A stretch of 5,338 nt of DNA from NCBI GenBank assembly GCA_002309235.1, contig DBXA01000180.1, positions 2,363-7,700 on the forward strand, written 5' to 3'. Under the pieces are notes generated by a model that worked only from the letters and a program-made list of their open reading frames with translations, was not told the DNA's origin and did not search any database. Made by a program: the position numbers and the translations under genes. This DNA is from Christensenella sp. UBA1224. GTDB taxonomy: Bacteria; Bacillota; Clostridia; Christensenellales; Aristaeellaceae. Position 1 is the first letter of the stretch. Each line of letters opens with the position of its first letter. This document shows, in pieces, positions 1 to 5,338 of the stretch.

Positions 1-123
1 GTCATCTGCCTTTCCCTGCCGGATGAACCGGTGATAACCGGCACATCCCGGGAGGTATTCGCTTACTACGGTCTGGACGCGCAGGGCATCGCAAGCACAG
101 TCAGAAACGCACTCGCGAAATGA
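1..123 (+). CDS. Transketolase-like C-terminal end (partial; probable small subunit of a split transketolase)
   Basis: Only the last 40 codons and the TGA stop (121-123) are present; the gene begins upstream of the window. The visible tail has the pattern seen at the C-terminus of transketolase and related thiamine-diphosphate enzymes: a Leu-Pro-Asp-Glu turn, a Gly-Thr-Ser near residue 15 of the fragment, then Tyr-Tyr-Gly-Leu-Asp and a final helix ending Ala-Leu-Ala-Lys. In the family this region is the C-terminal domain that follows the pyrimidine-binding domain and helps shape the dimer. Transketolases move a two-carbon ketol unit between sugar phosphates in the cytoplasm. It lies 10 nt upstream of a sugar kinase and is probably co-transcribed with it, which fits a kinase-then-transketolase route. 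DXS or a 2-oxoacid dehydrogenase E1 beta subunit share this tail pattern and cannot be excluded from 40 residues. The split-subunit reading is an inference. Confidence 0.6.
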   Translation, partial: VICLSLPDEPVITGTSREVFAYYGLDAQGIASTVRNALAK

Positions 124-127
124 GGTA
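121..127 (+). promoter_or_regulatory. Ribosome-binding site of the FGGY kinase, overlapping the upstream stop codon
   Basis: TGAGGTA contains a GAGG core (122-125) with 8 nt before the ATG at 134. The first three bases are the stop codon of the transketolase-like gene, so termination of the upstream gene occurs on the downstream ribosome-binding site. This supports the ATG at 134 as the start and suggests coupled translation. Confidence 0.6.
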
Positions 128-133
128 ACTACC

Positions 134-1600
134 ATGGCGGACTATATCATAGCCATCGACCAGAGTACCCAGAGCACCAAGGTGCTGCTCTTTGACGGAG
201 CGGGCCGCATCCGCCTGCGGGTCGACAGACCGCACAGGCAGATCATAGACGAAAAAGGCTGGGTAGAGCACGACCCGGAAGAGATCTGGCAGAATCTCAT
301 GGCGCTGATCCCGGAGCTTCTGCACAGATCCGGTGTGTCTCCGGAAGAGATCCGGGCAGTCGCTATCAGCAACCAGCGGGAAACCTCGCTTGCCTGGGAG
401 AAGGCAACGGGCAGACCCATCGCCAATGCAGTGGTATGGCAGTGTGCCCGCGGCACGGCTATCTGTGATGCTCTCAGCGCGCATGCCGAAACCATCCGGC
501 GCAAGACCGGCCTTCAGCTCTCCCCGTATTTTTCCGCCGCGAAGCTCGCGTGGATCCTTCAGAATGTTCCCGATGCCGCTGAGCGCGCACAAAAAGGCGA
601 TATCCTTTTGGGAACGATGGACAGCTACCTTGTATACCGCCTGACCGAGGGGCAGTCATTCCGAACAGACCTTTCCAATGCTTCCAGGACGCAGCTTCTC
701 AACCTCGATTCCCTTGCGTGGGATGAAGATATCCTCCGTTTGTTCGGGATACCCGCCTGCTGTCTGGCTGAGGTTTCGGCATCCGATGAGATCTACGGAT
801 ACACGGATCTCGGCGGTGCCCTTCCAAAGAAGATCCCCATCCGCTCGGTCATGGGAGATTCCCATGCCGCGCTGTTTGCCCAGGGATGCCTGGAAAGAGG
901 CATGATCAAGGTGGGTTACGGCACAGGCTCCTCCATCATGATGAACATCGGCGAAACGCCTGTCCTCTCCTCAAAGGGAGTGGTAACGTCCGTTGCCTGG
1001 AAGCTGAGGGGCCGTGTCAATTACATACTGGAGGGAAACGTGAACTACTCCGGTGCCATTGTGACCTGGTTAAAGGATCAGGCGGGGCTTCTGCAAAGCA
1101 GCGCCGAATCGGAAGAGCTCGCAAGGCGCGCGAACCCGCAGGATAAGACCTGCCTGGTCCCCGCCTTCTCCGGCCTCGGCGCTCCTTACTGGCGCAGCGA
1201 TGTTTCAGCCGCATTCATCGGCATGAGCCGCACAACAGGCAAGGCGGAACTGGTGAAAGCAGGGCTGGAGGCCATCGCCCTGCAGATCACGGATATCGTG
1301 AACATCATGCGTGAGGAGACCGGGATAAACGATATCGAGCTGCGCGTAGACGGCGGTCCTTCCCGGAACAAATGGCTCATGCAGTTCCAGAGCGATATGC
1401 TGGATTGCCCGGTACTCGTGCCGGAGACCGAAGAGCTCTCGTGTGTCGGCACAGCTTATGCAGCTGGCATGTCGCTTGGCCTTTACGACGAAGCGATCTT
1501 CACAAATAACCGTTATCTGCGGTATAAGCCCGGGATGGAAAAGGCTTTCCGCCTGGAAAAAGCCGCGCTGTGGCAAAACGCGCTCAAAAAAATACTCTAA
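134..1600 (+). CDS. FGGY-family carbohydrate kinase, glycerol kinase-like (substrate uncertain)
   Basis: A 488-residue cytoplasmic kinase, the usual length for FGGY kinases, aligning by eye with E. coli glycerol kinase over its whole length. The N-terminal phosphate-binding loop is at residues 9-16 (Asp-Gln-Ser-Thr-Gln-Ser-Thr-Lys), a GWVEHDP motif at 42-48, and the NQRET polyol-binding motif at 80-84. The catalytic-base Asp is D242 in a Gly-Asp-Ser-His-Ala-Ala context, a GYGTG loop follows at about 262-266, a GLGAPYW motif lies near 350, and the second FGGY signature (DGGPSRN) lies near 410. Equivalents of the glycerol contacts R83, E84, W103, Y135 and D245 of GlpK are present as R82, E83, W102, Y132 and D242. 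The Phe270 equivalent is Ser267, so glycerol itself may not be the substrate. The start is set by the GAGG site and by the immediate beta-strand before the phosphate loop. Expected reaction: ATP-dependent phosphorylation of a terminal hydroxyl on a short polyol or ketose, feeding the neighbouring transketolase. Glycerol, erythrulose or apulose kinase are all possible. Confidence 0.9.
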   Translation: MADYIIAIDQSTQSTKVLLFDGAGRIRLRVDRPHRQIIDEKGWVEHDPEEIWQNLMALIPELLHRSGVSPEEIRAVAISNQRETSLAWEKATGRPIANAVVWQCARGTAICDALSAHAETIRRKTGLQLSPYFSAAKLAWILQNVPDAAERAQKGDILLGTMDSYLVYRLTEGQSFRTDLSNASRTQLLNLDSLAWDEDILRLFGIPACCLAEVSASDEIYGYTDLGGALPKKIPIRSVMGDSHAALFAQGCLERGMIKVGYGTGSSIMMNIGETPVLSSKGVVTSVAWKLRGRVNYILEGNVNYSGAIVTWLKDQAGLLQSSAESEELARRANPQDKTCLVPAFSGLGAPYWRSDVSAAFIGMSRTTGKAELVKAGLEAIALQITDIVNIMREETGINDIELRVDGGPSRNKWLMQFQSDMLDCPVLVPETEELSCVGTAYAAGMSLGLYDEAIFTNNRYLRYKPGMEKAFRLEKAALWQNALKKIL

Positions 1601-1607
1601 AGGAGAT
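1601..1607 (+). promoter_or_regulatory. Ribosome-binding site of the racemase-superfamily gene
   Basis: AGGAGAT begins directly after the kinase stop codon (1598-1600). AGGAG lies 9 nt before the ATG at 1615. This decides the start: an in-frame ATG at 1570 lies inside the kinase gene, has no comparable site, and would add 15 residues before the natural first beta-strand. Confidence 0.8.
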
Positions 1608-1614
1608 AAGTCCA

Positions 1615-2286
1615 ATGAAAGCAGCCCTTGTATATACAAGCACCACACCGGAGCTTATCGAGCTGGTCGAAAAGGAGGTCCGAAGCCGGATCGGCGGGGA
1701 AGCGGAGATCATCTCCCTGCAGGATCCTTCCATACTCGCCGATGTACGCAAAGCCGGATATGTGACTCCCCAAGCCGCGGCAAAGCTCATGCACATGTAT
1801 GCCCAGGCTGTCCTGCAGGGAGCGGATGCCATACTGAATATCTGCTCCTCTGTTGGGGAAGCCGCGGATGCTTTCCAAAGCGCCGCTGCGTATACAGGCA
1901 TTCCGGTCGTGCGGATCGATGAAGAAATGTGCCGCGAAGCCGTCCGAATAGGGCGCCGTATCGGCGTGCTGGCCACATTGCCGACGACGCTCTCCCCAAC
2001 CAAAGGTACGATCAACAGGGTCGCCCGGGAGATGGGAACCCATGTGGAACTGACAGACGGCCTTGTGGATGCCTTCAATCTGGATCAGGCGCAGTTCCGT
2101 TCGCTCCTCATCGGTGCGGCAGGCAGGATATCCGACAGCGTAGATGTGATCGTGCTCGCGCAGGGCTCCATGGCCTACGTGGAAGCGGATATCGAGAAAG
2201 CAACAGGCAAGATTGTCCTCTCAAGTCCCCGCTTCGGCGCGCAGGCGCTTGCGGATGCTCTAAAAAGGAAAGGACTCCTGCCATGA
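1615..2286 (+). CDS. Asp/Glu racemase-superfamily protein, one-cysteine variant
   Basis: A 223-residue cytoplasmic protein, the usual length for the Asp/Glu/hydantoin racemase fold (two pseudo-symmetric alpha/beta halves). It opens with a beta-strand (Ala-Ala-Leu-Val-Tyr) and a Thr-Ser-Thr-Thr-Pro turn. The first active-site cysteine is C77 in Asn-Ile-Cys-Ser-Ser. An Ile-Asp-Glu-Glu-Met motif sits at 101-105, and the second half starts with Gly-Val-Leu-Ala-Thr at 117-121. Where racemases carry the second cysteine (a Leu-Gly-Cys-type motif), this protein has Leu-Ala-Gln-Gly-Ser at 181-185, so Gln183 replaces it. Two-base racemisation is therefore unlikely. One-cysteine relatives include decarboxylases and other non-racemase enzymes, although arylmalonate decarboxylase keeps the other cysteine. 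The gene starts 14 nt after the kinase and its TGA overlaps the ATG of the GH127-like gene, so it belongs to the operon. A role on an acidic or keto sugar intermediate is inferred from the DUF1537 kinase nearby; the actual reaction is unknown. Confidence 0.85.
   Translation: MKAALVYTSTTPELIELVEKEVRSRIGGEAEIISLQDPSILADVRKAGYVTPQAAAKLMHMYAQAVLQGADAILNICSSVGEAADAFQSAAAYTGIPVVRIDEEMCREAVRIGRRIGVLATLPTTLSPTKGTINRVAREMGTHVELTDGLVDAFNLDQAQFRSLLIGAAGRISDSVDVIVLAQGSMAYVEADIEKATGKIVLSSPRFGAQALADALKRKGLLP
2265..2274 (+). promoter_or_regulatory. Ribosome-binding site of the GH127-like gene, inside the upstream coding region
   Basis: AAGGAAAGGA lies within the last codons of the racemase-family gene, with 8 nt before the ATG at 2283. 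It fixes the start of the GH127-like protein. The reading frame is open back to 1929, but that extension only overlaps the racemase gene and encodes no recognisable domain. Confidence 0.7.
2283..2286 (+). other. ATGA stop/start overlap (racemase family to GH127-like)
   Basis: The ATG of the GH127-like gene (2283-2285) and the TGA of the racemase-family gene (2284-2286) share two bases. The same arrangement recurs at 4235-4238, between the GH127-like gene and the DUF1537 kinase. Such overlaps usually mean termination-reinitiation and fixed expression ratios. Confidence 0.85.
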
Positions 2287-4238
2287 TCACCGATACTTCC
2301 CGTTCCCTCTTTGCCAAGGCTTACGGCATTGCGTTCCGGGATGTTGCCTGGACAGGCGGATTATACCGCGAACGCTTTGAGACCGTTGCATCCGTCACCG
2401 TCCCCCACCTCCTCAAGATGTTCGAGGGGAAGGAATTGAGCCACGTCGTTGAAAATTTCCGCATCGCGGCAGGAGACGCGCAGGGAGATTTCGAAGGCAC
2501 CGTGTTCGGCGACGGAGATTTTTACAAATGGTTTGAAGCGGCAGTATATACGGCCGTGAAAACCGGCAATGCCGAACTTCTCGACAGACTGGACGACTAT
2601 ATTTCCCTGTTTGCCAAGGCGCAGCAGCCGGACGGCTACCTGTCCACCAAGCAGATCATCGGAGAAAAGCAGGGAAAAGGACCCATGCGGCAGGGAAACA
2701 TCAATGACTTTGAAGTTTACAACATGGGCCATATGTTCACCTCCGCATGTCTTCATTATCGTCTCACGGGAAAAGACACATTTCTCAAGGTCGCGGAAAA
2801 AGCGGCAGGATACCTGAAATCGCTCTATGAGGAAGCCGCCCGGACAGGCGAGGTGAAGACCGCCGTGTGCCCTTCCCATTATATGGGACTCGTCGAACTG
2901 TACCGTACAACCGGAAACCGGGATTATCTGAATCTCGCACACCTGGCGATCGAGCTCCGAGACAAGGTAAAGAACGGCCTGGATGACAACCAGGACAGGC
3001 TCCCTCTCAAGCAGCACCGCAAGATCGTAGGGCATGCCGTGCGCGCCAATTACCTGTATGCAGGGCTAACAGACCTGTACATGGAAGAGGGAGACGCGGA
3101 TCACAAGGCAGTCCTTGATGCCGTATGGGAGCATCTGACAACACAGAAAATGTATATTACCGGCGGCTGCGGCGCCCTGTACAACGGTGCATCCCCCTAC
3201 GGCGATTTCTTTTCCCATCAGCTGGTGCATCAGGCATACGGCTATGAATACCAGCTGCCCAATATCACGGCTTATAACGAAACATGCGCATCCCTTGGCG
3301 GGGTCTTCTGGGCATGGAGGATGTTCCTTGCCAACCCCCAGGCATCCTATATGGATACGCTCGAACGCATGCTTTTGAATGTGAATCTTGCGGGGATCAG
3401 CCTGGACGGAAGGAAGTTTTTCTACGAAAACATGCTGGAACGGGCAAAAAAGCTGCCTTACCGGCTTCTGTGGGGACAGGAGCGTACAGAATACATCACA
3501 AGCTTCTGCTGCCCGCCGAACCTCGCCCGAACGCTCGCCCAGACAGCGGAATACGCATACGCCGTGGATAATGAAGGCGTATGGACAGGATTGTACGGCG
3601 CAAGCCGGGCCCGTTTCTCCCTGAAAAACGGCGCAGCTTTCACTCTCACGCAGGAAACGGATTACCCATGGGACGGGAAGATCATATTTACCATATCAGA
3701 GAGCAACGGCGTCCCCTTCCGCCTGCGCCTGCGCATCCCGGCCTGGGCAGATAAAGCCGAATTATCTGCAGACAACAATACGGCATTTCCCAAAGCCGGG
3801 GAGTACTTCGATCTGTCCGTTTCCCGGCCTCAGGACTTCACATGCGCGCTTGACCTCCATATCGCACCGCGCCTGACCAAAGCAAACGCCATGGTAGAGG
3901 AAGACCGCGGCAGAGCCTGCGTGGAAGCAGGGCCGCTGGTATACTGCCTGGAAACGCCCGATGTGCAGGAAGCCGCGAGCCTTAAGGATCTGCTCCTGCC
4001 GGTCGATCCCCGCTTTACGCCTGAAGATATCGCCGTCGAAGGCCGGACAGTACGTTCATATATCACAAAACTTCTATGCAGACCGACTGCCGATACAGGA
4101 AAAGAAAGCCTGTACCGTCCCCTTGAAGCCGGGGCTCCCTATCCCGTACGCGCTCGTTTTATCCCCTATTTTGCCTGGGACAACCGCGGCATGGGAGAAA
4201 TGGTGATCTGGATCCCACTGGCCTGGAGGGAGGTATGA
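2283..4238 (+). CDS. GH127/DUF1680 family glycosidase-like protein (beta-L-arabinofuranosidase fold), intracellular
   Basis: A 651-residue protein with no signal peptide or membrane segment, so it should act in the cytoplasm on an imported oligosaccharide or glycoside. The size fits the GH127 plan: an (alpha/alpha)6 barrel to about residue 430, then beta-sandwich domains with Arg-Ile-Pro-Ala-Trp near 485 and an Ala-Gly-Pro-Leu-Val-Tyr motif near 555. Family motifs in order are YKWFEA (81-86), QQPDGYL (114-120), YNMGH (146-150), GHAVR (250-254), TGGCG (293-297), HQAYG (316-320), NETCA (332-336) and CCPPN (409-413). By comparison with Bifidobacterium HypBA1, E333, C335 and C410 would bind zinc, and C409 would be the metal-bound nucleophile. 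The position of the HypBA1 acid/base Glu322 is Gln317, in a His-Gln-Ala-Tyr-Gly context that I recall from a separate DUF1680 group. The substrate is therefore uncertain: L-arabinofuranosides, aceric acid-type residues of pectin, or another rare sugar. The gene overlaps both neighbours by 4 nt, which implies coupled translation. Confidence 0.92.
   Translation: MITDTSRSLFAKAYGIAFRDVAWTGGLYRERFETVASVTVPHLLKMFEGKELSHVVENFRIAAGDAQGDFEGTVFGDGDFYKWFEAAVYTAVKTGNAELLDRLDDYISLFAKAQQPDGYLSTKQIIGEKQGKGPMRQGNINDFEVYNMGHMFTSACLHYRLTGKDTFLKVAEKAAGYLKSLYEEAARTGEVKTAVCPSHYMGLVELYRTTGNRDYLNLAHLAIELRDKVKNGLDDNQDRLPLKQHRKIVGHAVRANYLYAGLTDLYMEEGDADHKAVLDAVWEHLTTQKMYITGGCGALYNGASPYGDFFSHQLVHQAYGYEYQLPNITAYNETCASLGGVFWAWRMFLANPQASYMDTLERMLLNVNLAGISLDGRKFFYENMLERAKKLPYRLLWGQERTEYITSFCCPPNLARTLAQTAEYAYAVDNEGVWTGLYGASRARFSLKNGAAFTLTQETDYPWDGKIIFTISESNGVPFRLRLRIPAWADKAELSADNNTAFPKAGEYFDLSVSRPQDFTCALDLHIAPRLTKANAMVEEDRGRACVEAGPLVYCLETPDVQEAASLKDLLLPVDPRFTPEDIAVEGRTVRSYITKLLCRPTADTGKESLYRPLEAGAPYPVRARFIPYFAWDNRGMGEMVIWIPLAWREV
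4225..4233 (+). promoter_or_regulatory. Ribosome-binding site of the DUF1537 kinase
   Basis: GGAGGGAGG lies in the last codons of the GH127-like gene. Its first GGAGG (4225-4229) leaves 5 nt before the ATG at 4235. That ATG overlaps the TGA of the upstream gene as ATGA, giving a strong, coupled start. Confidence 0.75.
4235..4238 (+). other. ATGA stop/start overlap (GH127-like to DUF1537 kinase)
   Basis: The ATG at 4235-4237 overlaps the TGA at 4236-4238. With the preceding overlap, it ties three genes into one translationally coupled block and argues that the acid-sugar kinase functions with the glycosidase-like protein. Confidence 0.85.
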
Positions 4239-5338
4239 GCTTGGAAAAAGACCTGAAACCTCTCTGCGCAGAAGAGACCTTTGCCTCCTGCGAAGCGCTC
4301 TGGCGCGGAAAAAACGCCAGGGAAACCGTCAGACTCCTGTACGATGAGGCGTATGCCTCCTTTTCATCAAAGGTCATCGTTCTGGATGACGATCCTACCG
4401 GGGTACAGACGGTACACGGTGTTTCCGTCGTCACAGACTGGGAAGAGGAAACCTTCCGGGAGCTTCTGTCTTCCCGGGATCGCATGTTCTTTGTGCTCAC
4501 CAACTCCCGCAGCTTTTCCGCCCTCCGTACGCAGGAAGTACACCGGGAGATCGCCCGGAACATCTCCCATGCCGCCAGGCAGACCGGCAGCTCCTTTCTG
4601 ATCGTATCCAGAGGTGATTCCACACTGCGGGGGCACTATCCCCTGGAAACGGATGTCCTGCGAAGAGAGCTTGAAAGCACGGGCTGTCCCGCTTTTTCCG
4701 GAGAGGTTTTCTGCCCCTTTTTCATGGAAGGCAAACGCTTTACGCTCAATGGCGTGCATTACGTACAGGAAGGTGATCTCTTGGTACCTGCCGCACAGAC
4801 GGAGTTCGCACGGGACAGCACCTTCGGCTACCGCCATTCGTACCTGCCGGATTACATATCCGAAAAAACAGGCGGCAGGATACATGCGGACGATGTACTC
4901 ACCGTCACACTCCGGGAATTGCGTTCTCTCGATTTTGAAGCAATAGAGCAAAAGCTCCTGAACGCCCGGGGATACCGGTATATCGCTGCCGACGCCCTGG
5001 AGGAAAGCGATGTGCAGGCATTGTCCGTCGTCCTCATGCGGCTTATGGCACGCGGCCGGCAGTATATGATCCGCAGTGCCGCGGCTGTTCCCAAGGTATT
5101 CGGCCATGTATCGGACAGACCTCTCCTGACAAGATCGGAAATGCTGACGGAAGGCACAGGAACAGGCGGGCTTGTGCTCATAGGATCCCACGTTCAGAAG
5201 ACCACAGATCAGCTGAATGCCCTCAGGGACTCGGGACTTCCATTGCATTTTATTGAATTTGATGTAAGCAGCCGCGCGAGAGAAGGAGGTCTTCCGGAAG
5301 AGACAAAACGTACGGCAGCGCTGGCGGAAGAAGCTATA
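4235..5338 (+). CDS. Four-carbon acid-sugar kinase family protein (DUF1537, OtnK-like), 3' end missing
   Basis: The frame stays open for 368 codons to the window edge. Full-length members have roughly 420-480 residues, so the C-terminal part of the nucleotide-binding domain is missing. N-terminal substrate-domain motifs are clear: Leu-Asp-Asp-Asp-Pro-Thr-Gly at 50-56 followed by Val-Gln-Thr-Val, Thr-Asn-Ser-Arg-Ser-Phe at 89-94, and Ser-Arg-Gly-Asp-Ser-Thr-Leu-Arg-Gly at 125-133. A Pro-Phe-Phe-Met-Glu-Gly segment with Asn-Gly-Val-His-Tyr comes next. An Arg-Ser-Ala-Ala segment and Arg-Pro-Leu-Leu mark the link to the C-terminal domain, which begins with Gly-Ser-His-Val-Gln-Lys-Thr-Thr at 317-324. 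Characterised relatives phosphorylate 3-oxo-tetronates, tetronates or, as recalled, 3-oxo-isoapionate, using ATP in the cytoplasm. The exact substrate here cannot be read from the sequence. The 4-nt overlap with the GH127-like gene places it in the same operon. Confidence 0.92.
   Translation, partial: MSLEKDLKPLCAEETFASCEALWRGKNARETVRLLYDEAYASFSSKVIVLDDDPTGVQTVHGVSVVTDWEEETFRELLSSRDRMFFVLTNSRSFSALRTQEVHREIARNISHAARQTGSSFLIVSRGDSTLRGHYPLETDVLRRELESTGCPAFSGEVFCPFFMEGKRFTLNGVHYVQEGDLLVPAAQTEFARDSTFGYRHSYLPDYISEKTGGRIHADDVLTVTLRELRSLDFEAIEQKLLNARGYRYIAADALEESDVQALSVVLMRLMARGRQYMIRSAAAVPKVFGHVSDRPLLTRSEMLTEGTGTGGLVLIGSHVQKTTDQLNALRDSGLPLHFIEFDVSSRAREGGLPEETKRTAALAEEAI

Noticed and set aside
134..1600. 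Naming the kinase glpK
   Set aside because: Overall similarity to glycerol kinase is strong, but the Phe270 position is Ser and the neighbours are not glycerol genes, so the symbol would overstate the substrate.
1570..1614. Earlier ATG for the racemase-superfamily gene
   Set aside because: It lies inside the kinase coding region without a suitable ribosome-binding site. AGGAGAT at 1601-1607 points to the ATG at 1615, and the protein fold starts there.
1598..1617. Possible terminator or promoter in the kinase/racemase gap
   Set aside because: The gap is 14 nt, filled by the ribosome-binding site. There is no inverted repeat with a T-run and no room for a promoter.
1205..1648. Minus-strand open frames opposite the kinase and racemase-family genes (for example 1205-1648 and 1584-2078)
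   Set aside because: They are antisense shadows of strongly supported + strand genes, have no motif, and one spans a gene junction without any start signal.
1929..2282. Upstream in-frame extension of the GH127-like protein by 118 residues
   Set aside because: The extension overlaps the racemase-family gene in another frame and has low-complexity Arg/Pro/Gly composition. A good ribosome-binding site precedes the ATG at 2283, where family similarity begins.
4367..5248. Long open frame (293 codons) on the - strand
   Set aside because: It lies entirely antisense to the DUF1537 kinase frame, which carries clear family motifs. The antisense translation has no recognisable domain and is rich in Cys, Arg and Gly as expected of a shadow frame.

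Overview
The window is a compact block of five genes on the + strand, with almost no non-coding sequence. It looks like the inner part of one carbohydrate-catabolism operon, running off both ends of the window. Visible composition is moderately GC-rich, with strong AGGAG-type ribosome-binding sites and short or overlapping gene junctions. This suggests a fermentative gut or anaerobic bacterium, most likely Bacillota (Clostridia). Spirochaetota or a similar group cannot be excluded. No rRNA, tRNA, mobile element, CRISPR array or phage feature is visible.

Layout: (1) positions 1-123, the last 40 codons of a protein whose C-terminus resembles the small (C-terminal) subunit of a split transketolase; (2) 134-1600, a full-length FGGY-family kinase close to glycerol kinase but with a changed substrate pocket; (3) 1615-2286, an Asp/Glu racemase-superfamily protein that keeps only the first of the two usual active-site cysteines; (4) 2283-4238, a cytoplasmic GH127/DUF1680 glycosidase-like protein with intact zinc/cysteine residues but a Gln where the reference enzyme has its acid/base Glu; (5) 4235-5338, the first 368 codons of a DUF1537 (four-carbon acid-sugar kinase, OtnK-like) protein cut by the window end. 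Junctions 3/4 and 4/5 are ATGA overlaps. Junctions 1/2 and 2/3 are gaps of 10 and 14 nt. Any promoter must lie upstream of the window and any terminator downstream.

Inferred teamwork: the GH127-like protein would release a rare sugar from an imported oligosaccharide or glycoside. The FGGY kinase would phosphorylate a short ketose or polyol and transketolase would pass it to central metabolism. The DUF1537 kinase and the racemase-fold protein would handle an acidic branch such as a 3-oxo-tetronate or branched acid sugar. An FGGY kinase beside a split transketolase recalls the D-apulose branch of apiose catabolism. DUF1537 kinases occur in the tetronate and, as recalled, oxo-isoapionate branches. 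This pathway assignment is a hypothesis. The family assignments of genes 2-5 are well supported by motifs.
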